A stretch of DNA of 64,000 bases from Adiantum capillus-veneris (lineage: Eukaryota; Streptophyta; Polypodiopsida; Polypodiales; Pteridaceae): contig CM043949.1 of NCBI GenBank assembly GCA_014529385.2, forward strand, positions 111,269,977-111,333,976, read 5' to 3'. Of this stretch, positions 56,872-64,000 are shown piece by piece. The notes under the pieces are model-generated. The model was not told the origin of the DNA, made no database searches, and saw nothing but the letters and a program-made list of their open reading frames with translations. Position 1 is the first letter of the stretch. Every line of letters begins with the position of its first letter. Made by a program: the position numbers and the translations under genes.

Positions 56872-58496
56872 TGTAATGGAATTTGCCTATTCAATTTGAG
56901 AGTAGCGGAATTTAATGAGAGTACTTTCAAGAAATAATTTTGTGAGCATAGCGGGTTGACATATTTGAAGATAGCAACATAATCATAGCAATTAGTTAAC
57001 TTGGAAGAGACAATACTTTTGCAAGAGAGAGAGTTTAGAGAACATGACAACAGTTGAGGACCGGATTTATGTGGAGCCGGTCCCCCCTCCAATAGGCATT
57101 TGTATTATGATTTCTCCCATAAAGAGAGACTTGTTACAATACAGTCTTTGTGTTCCTTGTGACGTAGGTGATGCCATCAAGATGGAAGGCTTCATGCATC
57201 ACAAACATAACATAAACTTGAAGAAAGCTTTAACTATCCCAAGCCTCAGTCCCAAGACCTCAAACACCTTCGAAGGTGGAGAGAGCTAGCAGGGAATGAG
57301 GGTAGGGAAGAGAAAGAAGAAACATTTCGTAGGAGAAAGACTTAGTTCCTCACTTATCATACTCTTGTTGCTAGCATACATAATAGCATAGTAATAAATA
57401 AGAAATAAATGGAAAGCTCAAGCATAGAAGCATGGCTCTTGGATGGATTTGCACTCCATAGCCAAGAGTGTTGGTGTAGGCTCTCAACCTCTACTTGCTT
57501 GGAGAGGGAGCTCTTGCACTTTGCATAGCACACCATGAGAGTGTTTGTGAGTGTGTGTGGGTGAGTATACCCCCTAAGCACCCCCCTAGCTTGCTTGGGT
57601 CGACCCCCCCTTGTAGCTCATGCTTGAAGCTCATTGGACCCTTCCAGGCCTAGCCAATCACAAGCAGGAGCCATTACAAGCAACAGGGGTAGCCTTGGGA
57701 CAAGTGTCCCCCTTTCCCCTTTGAGAGAGAGGACTTGATAAATGAAAAATCAATTAATTAAATATCCTAAATTATCATTAGACCCCTTGGGTGGCCAACC
57801 AATAGGCTTCAGGCACACCATGAGGGCAACATGAGGAGGAACTTGACAAGTGTCCTTGCTGCCTCTTCAAGCTGGGGCTTCCCTTGTGTGTGTGTGTGTG
57901 AGTGTTCTCTCTTATCCCCCCCCCTTGTAGGCTTGCCCCCCTCCTTGTAGGGATCTTTTTGACTTTGGATGAGCAAGCCCCTTAGTCATCAAGCATGACT
58001 AAGCACTTGAAGTAGGGGGTGTTCCCACAAGCATCTCAGGAAAGCTTCTCAAGGCACCTCAAGCACCTTAATCATGCACCAAGTCAAGCACCTCAAGCAT
58101 GGAGCCAGTCAAGCACCTCAAGCATCTTAATCAAGCACCTCAAGCATGACAAGCACCTCAAGCAGGACAAGCACCTCAAGCACGACAAGCACCTCGAGCT
58201 TGGGCCGGGTTCCCACCTCAAGCTCAGTCCTAGCTTACCTAAGGTCAAAGGACTTTTACACACATTATTGGAGGTCTTCAATGAAGCTAACCCTAAGGTC
58301 TTATGCTCCATTGGTTAGCCTTGCTCTTGATAGACCATCTCCCATTTGGGCCCCTTTACTGTTGGCCCCGTGTTGAGATAGATCTATAAGCACATATCTA
58401 TATCTTAACACTTGTTCCTGTTTATTCTCCCACATTAAGTGATCAATTTAATATGAGAAAATCATTTGGGTTGGTTAGATATTAGATTTTATGACA
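56872..58496 (-). repeat. Element 3 5' LTR (1625 bp)
   Basis: It is bounded by TGTAATGG and ATGACA on the plus strand. The minisatellite of AAGCACCTCAAGCA units (58047-58200) is among the longest in the window. The antisense 81-codon frame is at 57044-57289. Confidence 0.95.
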
Positions 58497-58501
58497 CCCA
58501 A

Positions 58502-59139
58502 TCCACAATGCTTGCATAGACCCCTTTATGTCCAAAGTGAAGCATCATGTTGCAGGAGTGAAGATCATTGTGGAGAAAGTCGTGTGTCTCTAGTTACTTC
58601 AAGGTCTGATGAAGAGAGTTTATTATCTGCAAAATGTTATTTTGGAACAACTATAGCTGAGACTGATCGAGTGCAAGAGTGACACTAGCAGGAGTCTCTA
58701 CTCTAACCGTAGTCTCTGGCTCTGAAGTAGTATCGAAAAGACTTCTACTCTCGCGCGCTTTGCTGCTCTTTCCAGCTTTCCCTTGCTCTTGAACTTAGTA
58801 TACAACTATTGTACAAGTTGTATGCAAGTAACTACGCTGGCAAAGTAATTATTTCACGGTTTTCTAGATCCTGAAAAATATTCGCAATCTGTCCAATAGA
58901 ATGCTTGACCATGTTTGATAATGAACCTGAGGTTATTAAAGATATGTAAAATGCATTCTGGGGTGTAAATGCGTGCTGAAGCTTCTCAAAGACAGACTTT
59001 GATAAAGTGTTTGTGAATTGGTAATACTCTTTCGGAGTTGAGGGGTTTAGGAAATGACGAAGCTCAAGCTCTAACATGTGATGAAAGTGACGTATCAAGA
59101 CGAAGTTTTGGTGATTTTTTCCAGCTTAATATCCGCCAT
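58502..59139 (-). pseudogene. Kinase-like gene relic, N-terminal and catalytic part
   Basis: From about 58797 down, a minus-strand frame reads through a Ser/Glu-rich stretch, then LFQNNILQIINSLHQTLK, then FLHNDLHSCNMMLHFG and GVYASIVDWG. HNDLHSCN fits the kinase catalytic loop HxDLxxxN with Asp and Asn kept, and DWG follows the Asn by 16 residues, where DFG is expected. Stops at 58651-58653 and 58594-58596 (complements) interrupt it. Upstream, 59098-58832 is an 88-codon open stretch (EYYQFTNTLSKSVFEKLQHA) in another frame. A possible start (MADIKLEKITKTSS) is at 59139. No frameshift occurs between 58797 and 49201. Element 3 inserted inside the DWG codons. It is probably a host gene or a gene-carrying transposon relic. 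Confidence 0.65.
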
Positions 59140-59506
59140 ATCTTCAAGATATAATTTTATAACATAAATGTTCTCAGAGAAGAGGAAAAACTATCAAATT
59201 TGTGTCATGTTTGTTAATCCAGATTTCATACACAATTTGACTTAATTCATAGCAAGTGACGATATATTATGATTGCAATACATACATTGTACAATAGAGA
59301 GGAGAATACACAAAGAGAGAGATGGAGAGAGGTGAACAGACCAAGAGTGTGAGGTACACTCGTCACAAGAACTGGACCCTGTTATGTGTGCTACATAATA
59401 CACTTAAATGATCGGAGCGTGAAAGTGGGAAACCCAATTGGTGTGAGGTACACTCAACACAAGTCTTGGACGTTGTTGTAATGTTGATTGATAGTTTAAT
59501 CAATCT

Positions 59507-60147
59507 AATCCCTAATGAAGTGTGTGGAACGCACAATACAACCATCAACAAACAATTTGAAATCGTGGATTGTGGTCAAACATTGTACATATTTACATCC
59601 AAGACTACACCAAGTCATCTACTGATAAGCCCGGGGAGGTCACCTAATAAAAATGTAACATATCACGTGAGTTCAACAGAAGGGTATTTAAAGTTCTTGA
59701 AACTTACAGAAATATATATATAGAAGGGCATTATTTTTTCAAATTTGAAAAAAATTTACAGATTTTAAAAGAAAAGGGTATATCATATTCTTAACAAAAT
59801 TCACAGATAAGGGGTTTTACAAACATGCCTTGAACGCACGTGATATGGTAGTTTTACACATAGTGAACCCCCCGAGCTGATAAGTGGTGTATCTGTGGAT
59901 CAAAAACTACAAGGCGTGTCATGCTAAGATGAAGAGGGCATAGGTATGCATATCTCCACTCTTAGGTAGAAAAATGTATCCATCATATTTCTATGTAGTA
60001 AGAACGATGATGTGACTTAATCCAATCCCTGATGAAGTGTGTGGAACTCACAACACAAACATTAGTGGACAACTTAACAATCTCAGATGTAGGCCAAATA
60101 TCGTATGTATCTACATCTAAGACAACACCAAGTCATCTAGTGATGAA
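59507..60147. repeat. Direct repeat pair, ~125 bp, 517 bp apart
   Basis: TAATCCCTAATGAAGTGTGTGG and, further in, ATCTACATCTAAGAC-ACACCAAGTCATCTA-TGAT occur in both 59507-59632 and 60024-60147 with many substitutions. They may be the remains of a pair of LTRs or an old tandem duplication. Confidence 0.7.
59795..59880 (+). repeat. Dispersed repeat, copy B (partner at 23422-23511)
   Basis: It shares GATAAGGGGTTTTACAAA-like, CCTTGAACGCACGTGATAT and AGTTTTACACATAGTG blocks with copy A in the same order. Confidence 0.65.
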
Positions 60148-60790
60148 CAATGATGTGTCTTTGGAGTTCAAAACACAAGAGTAACCAGTGCGTAACACAA
60201 AGATGAAGAGGGCATAAACTATGCATCTCTTCACTTTCTGTTTGATGAACAAAAACTCTTGTGTGTACGTGAAACAAATGATAATTTGATTTGATCTAAA
60301 ATTGAGCAACATATATGCCACACTGGAGTAAGAGATGTAGCATCATGCCTACTACACACCACGAGTCAACCACTAAACCCTAAACTCAGCCCTATGGTGA
60401 GAGATAGACAACTGCACCACACGAGTGAGAATCTAAGTATGTCCTAAAACCCTTCTCTGCAATGAACCAAGTGGTTGCACAGCACGAGAAAAGTGACTAA
60501 TTTCTACACACTTTTGGAGTGACCCGGATGGCTACATACCACGAAGTGGCCTATAACATGTATGCCAACTCTATGGTGAGGGTAAAACAACTGCACCACA
60601 CGAGTCTGGCACAACACACAAAAACAAGTTAGAAAAGAGCAATACAAGTTGACAATTTTACCTCAAGCTCTGGCTGTCCCAAAATCCTCCTCAAACTATG
60701 GCAATCTCAAGCTCTGCCTGTCTCAACAATCTCTTGAACCTCTAGAACTACTTTTGATTAAAACCGGCGACGGTTTCTTATATAAGATAT

Positions 60791-60820
60791 TTTTCGATCA
60801 AAAGATCTTTTGATCAAAAA
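60791..60820. repeat. Near-perfect palindrome
   Basis: The inner 20 bp, GATCAAAAGATCTTTTGATC (60796-60815), are perfectly palindromic, and the flanks extend the symmetry with one mismatch. A TATATAAG sequence lies about 12 bp to the left. Confidence 0.95.
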
Positions 60821-60996
60821 AATAAAATGGCAATACGGTGATTATATGGGATTTCAGTGTATAATAGCATTTTATACGTATAAGTATTTTTGTATGGGCG
60901 TATAAATGCAACGCGATCAACTCTGGTTTTGGAGCAAGAGTTCATCAACCGCACCACTCCTATCTTGCAACTAGCATAGAGTCTATGTGAGTGAGA

Positions 60997-60999
<3 letters not shown>

Positions 61000-61037
<38 letters not shown>
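61000..61037. repeat. (GT)n microsatellite
   Basis: An uninterrupted GT array. Confidence 0.97.
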
Positions 61038-61038
<1 letters not shown>

Positions 61039-61569
61039 ATGTTGGAAAGTTAGTGACAACCTTGTTCCAAAACGTTGAAAATCTTCTAAAGTTATGAGGT
61101 GGGTCATCAAGCTGTGGAGGTGGAGGACATGCAGTAGAGGGAGGAGGAGGCATGCTCACCAAGGATGTGGGATTAAAAGTCTTCGACTTTAGGGTAAAGT
61201 CCCATTTTAGGGTAGCAAGGGATTGGAGCACGCTGTTAAGCAAGGTAAGGGGGGCTTGCCTGAGAAACTTGCTTCTTTTGTTTTCAAAACTCCAGAGGTC
61301 AGCAAGTCAAAGCATGAAGAAAGGTTTACGTGTGGTAGATAAAGTAGTAAATAAATATGTTCATGTCTTTTTGTTCATTTAATTAATAATTTACTATGAA
61401 AGTGTTAGCTCATGTTTTGATAATTGGGATCATGCCTTAACTTGCTTAGCGCTGACACAGTATGCTGAAGGGCCATGTTTTGATAGATATTATTGAGAAT
61501 ATTAACACATGTATGATGAACCTATCCTACTAGAATCAACAGTGATGTGGAATACTCAAGGTTCAAGGG

Positions 61570-61577
<8 letters not shown>
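61038..61577. other. No gene seen
   Basis: No coding signal or repeat is recognised. Confidence 0.4.

Positions 61578-61622
<45 letters not shown>
61578..61622. repeat. (GA)n microsatellite
   Basis: An uninterrupted GA array. Confidence 0.97.
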
Positions 61623-61627
<5 letters not shown>

Positions 61628-61849
61628 ATTATCGTCCTCGGAGGTCAAATTTGACTTATGGCACCAAAGTTACATGTGATGTAGTATGTGTATGGATGAT
61701 AAGTGACTCTTGATGCTCCAAAATTGTGGTGATGAGAGTCAAAATGGAGAGCCCACACTATGGCTGGGAGAGGAAAGTTTGTAGGTCTAAGTCATGGCTG
61801 AAAATGCGAGAGAAGCAAGTTCAGATGTGACCAAAATCTAAGCACTCTA

Positions 61850-63440
61850 GTACTGGGTGGTACTCAGACTCTCGAACTTGTAGAGAGCATAATGTGTACA
61901 GTCAATTTGACTCTTCTCCATTGCCCCAACACCTTATCTCGCATCAAAGGAAATGTGAGTTAAGTCAAATGGTTGTGATAGTGTGTATCACTGACAAGGG
62001 GATAGGCTAGAGCATGTAAGTGTGAGTACAATTTCCTCTTTCAGCCAAGAACGTGGTTTTGCAGTTGGGGGAAATATGGGTGGTGTAGTGTATGAAGTGT
62101 GACCCACCGGATTTCTCCCAATCTGTAATACATTGGCGTTTGAGAAAAGCTTCATTCACTTGGGAGTCAAATGAAGCATCATGTAGCAAGTGTAATGCAT
62201 CCCATCTCCCAAACCACTTCTTTATGTTTTGCATCCATCTCGTGCTCAAGATCTTGCTTTTATGCATCTTTTGAACTTTTTTGCTTACTTCCCATGCAAT
62301 TGTAGGAAGTCAATGTGAGGGGTTTTGACACGTCTTTATCATGTACTCCACAACCCTTTCCATGCCCATAACCTCAATTGGAAGAGATCCCAACTCAAGA
62401 AGTAGGAGCATATATGTTTTTTGTGTCTTAACTTGGAGAAAGTTTGTAAGAAAACACTTTTGGACATCCTCAAACTCTTTCCAAGTAGACTTTGAGATGC
62501 TCCTACCCCACATTTCAACTCCATAAAGAAGAACTGGTGTCAATAATTCATCAAAAAGGTACTTCTTGAGAACCCAACACTTGATGTTTCCCGCATTACA
62601 CATGTTCTCAAATGCATAATATGATCTCTTTCCTGCTTCCAAACAACGTATAGCACATTTGTGCCACTTGTGATTGGATGGAACCATAAGTCCAAGGTAC
62701 TTAAAGCTCTAAACAACTTAAAGTGTCTCATTGTTGTAAAATGCATGGCTTCTCCATATGGTTGGTTTTCACAAGCATAACACTTGTTTTTGATTCATTC
62801 ACAATCAGCCCACTATACAAGCAAAAGTTCTCAAGGACAACCATAAGCTTTTGTGCATCTTCTAAAGTGTGTGCTAGAAGCACTACATCATCCGCACACA
62901 ACAAAAGCATGATTATTTCATTGCAAATAGTGACCTCTTCAATGCCTTCTTCTTGCATAAAGTCAAGCACCATTTGTTCCAATTGATTGATGCATAGACC
63001 AAAGAGAGTTGATGACAATGGACATCCTTGTTTAACCCCAATAGTGCTTACAAATGTTTTTGAAATTTCTCTTCCCATTCGCAATTAACAAATCACCTTC
63101 TCATCGATTCTCATCCTTGTTTAACCCCAATAGTGCTTAGAAATGTTTTTGAAATTTCTCTTCCCATTCGCAATTAACAAATCACCTTCTCATCGATTCG
63201 AGAAACCACAAACATAAACTCACTTGGCACTTGGAGTCCTTCCATCCTTCTCCACAAATTGTTACGTGGAATCATATCAAAGGATTTCTTAAAGTCCACA
63301 AAACAACAATTCAATCGCTTGTCTTTCAACCGACTCCATGAGAACACGAAGAGTGACAAGATGATCAATGGTGCTATGGAATCAACAAAAACCCACTTCT
63401 CCTTTTGCACGTTTGTCATTCTCTTTAGCCTAAATCACTA
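61850..63440 (-). pseudogene. 5'-truncated LINE: reverse transcriptase and C-terminal region
   Basis: The minus-strand pieces in order are LNCCFVDFKKSFDMIPRNNLW (63310-63250, RT with the first catalytic Asp), STIGVKQGCPLSSTLFGLCI (63050-62990), and LLLCADDVVLLAHTLEDAQK (about 62900). The last has CADD in place of YADD. FDELLTPVLLYGVEMWGRSI (about 62560-62500), SLPIEVMGMERVVEYM, and a C-terminal part (KSKILSTRWMQNIKKWFGRWD, 62260-62200, and AERGNCTHTYML) continue to about 61850. The RT type differs from the L1-like LINE at 25-31 kb. The N-terminal endonuclease is missing, as in a 5'-truncated insertion. A 90-bp duplication and several stops are present. Confidence 0.85.
63022..63201 (-). repeat. 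90-bp tandem duplication in the truncated LINE
   Basis: CATCCTTGTTTAACCCC begins at 63022 and again at 63112. The two 90-bp units are nearly identical and cover the segment before the GVKQGCPLS motif. The length is a multiple of three. Confidence 0.9.
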
Positions 63441-63484
63441 ACCTGCAAAAGGAATTATAGATGGAGCAAAGATAGTGAATGCAT

Positions 63485-63994
63485 ATGGTCAAAGGGTCTC
63501 TAGCCGTGGAAGAAAGAATGAAAGCCGAACACACATCTCTTCATAAAGAACAAGAAGAACTCCATAAGAATCTGGCAACACTACAAGAGACGATGGTTAA
63601 CATGGTAGAGGAAGCTATTCAACGAGATACACTGGACCAACGATAGATCATAGAATTACAAAGAGAAATAGCAAAATTAAGGACACAAAAATCAGAACCA
63701 GGGCCGAGTGGAGCAAGAAAAAATGCCAGAGATGAGCAAATGGAAATTCCGGAGGGTGCCAAAGATGTGCAGCACCAAGAAGAACAAATGGAGACAGAGG
63801 TAGAAGAAACACAACCATTGACCGTGGAGGAGGAGACATGTCTCTAGATTTTGATAGAAAAGGCCACAGTAGAGGACCACAAGGTAGCCTTTGAATGGGA
63901 ATCAAGAATGTTGTATTCTGTAGGAGTCCAAGAGCTAGACGCAAATATCTTAGGGAGGAATCGATGCAACCCACACTCCCATATACTCTCCTAA
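63485..63994 (+). pseudogene. Acidic coiled-coil reading frame with two amber stops
   Basis: From ATG at 63485 a frame of 169 codons runs to TAA at 63992-63994, broken only by TAG at 63644 and at 63845. The first third is a likely coiled coil (HKEQEELHKNLATLQETM). The middle is rich in Glu, Gln and Pro (PSGARKNARDEQMEIPEGA, EEQMETEVEETQPL). The end is more ordinary (FEWESRMLYSVGVQELDAN). I do not recognise the family; a retrotransposon gag or a host protein are both possible. Composition is clearly coding-like, and no frameshift is present. Confidence 0.5.
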
Positions 63995-64000
63995 AGTATG

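Larger units (their letters stand above)
49571..58496 (-). mobile_element. Chromovirus element 3 (Ty3/gypsy), complete in structure
   Basis: A minus-strand copy has both LTRs, primer site, gag, pol and polypurine tract, flanked by a perfect 5-bp duplication CCCAA (49566-49570 and 58497-58501). Its LTRs differ by roughly a dozen substitutions in the first 420 bp I compared, so it is older than element 1. Coding breaks are a 1-bp deletion near 55985, stops near 55905, 54494 and 52421, and a 111-bp in-frame duplication in RNase H. It disrupted a kinase-like reading frame. Confidence 0.95.
59140..60998. other. No gene seen; old repeats
   Basis: Short open frames lack recognisable products. The stretch contains a 125-bp direct repeat (59507-59632 and 60024-60147), a dispersed repeat (59795-59880), an irregular repeat of CTATGGTGAG-CAACTGCACCACACGAGT at about 60390 and 60570, and a palindrome at 60791-60820. 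Confidence 0.5.

Overview
The window looks like repeat-rich nuclear DNA of a land plant. The evidence is chromovirus, copia, LINE and hAT sequences of plant type, LTR retrotransposons primed by initiator tRNA-Met, long (GA)n tracts, and almost no intact host coding sequence. The LINE and kinase-like sequences remind me of ferns, mosses or gymnosperms more than of flowering plants, but that is an impression and no species is assigned.

Layout. Positions 1-1050 hold a diverged repeat of about 283 bp with a conserved palindrome. A copia 3' end lies near 1.55-1.9 kb. A compact terminal-inverted-repeat element with three internal hairpins lies at 3.5-4.8 kb. Positions 7030-22061 are a nest: a minus-strand chromovirus (element 2), badly deleted, carries a younger plus-strand member of the same family (element 1, 8740-17558, 5-bp duplication AAGCC) inside its 3' untranslated region. 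From 25.2 to 31.6 kb there is a decayed minus-strand L1-type LINE with a DUF4283/zinc-knuckle ORF1 and an endonuclease/RT ORF2. From 32.9 to 36.7 kb there is a decayed copia element, and from 39.9 to 42.7 kb a decayed minus-strand gypsy of non-chromoviral type. At 46.25-46.68 kb two overlapping small ORFs are ancient tandem duplicates of each other. A hAT transposase remnant follows at 46.9-48.0 kb. A third chromovirus copy (element 3, 49571-58496, minus strand, duplication CCCAA) has split a kinase-like reading frame (59139 to 49201, minus strand) at its DWG motif. The right end holds tandem repeats, a 5'-truncated LINE (61.85-63.44 kb) and a coiled-coil reading frame with two amber stops (63485-63994).

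The three chromovirus copies share LTRs of about 1.63 kb, a tRNA-Met primer site, a gag with an Arg/Ser-rich N-terminal region, a single gag-pol frame and a C-terminal chromodomain. All three are broken. Elements 1 and 3 share a Trp-to-amber change inside the integrase core, although their own LTR divergence suggests different insertion times.

No tRNA, rRNA, CRISPR array or bacterial-type gene was found. The items most worth following up are the small ORF pair, the split kinase-like gene, the shared integrase amber, the hairpin-bearing inverted-repeat element and the palindrome satellite.
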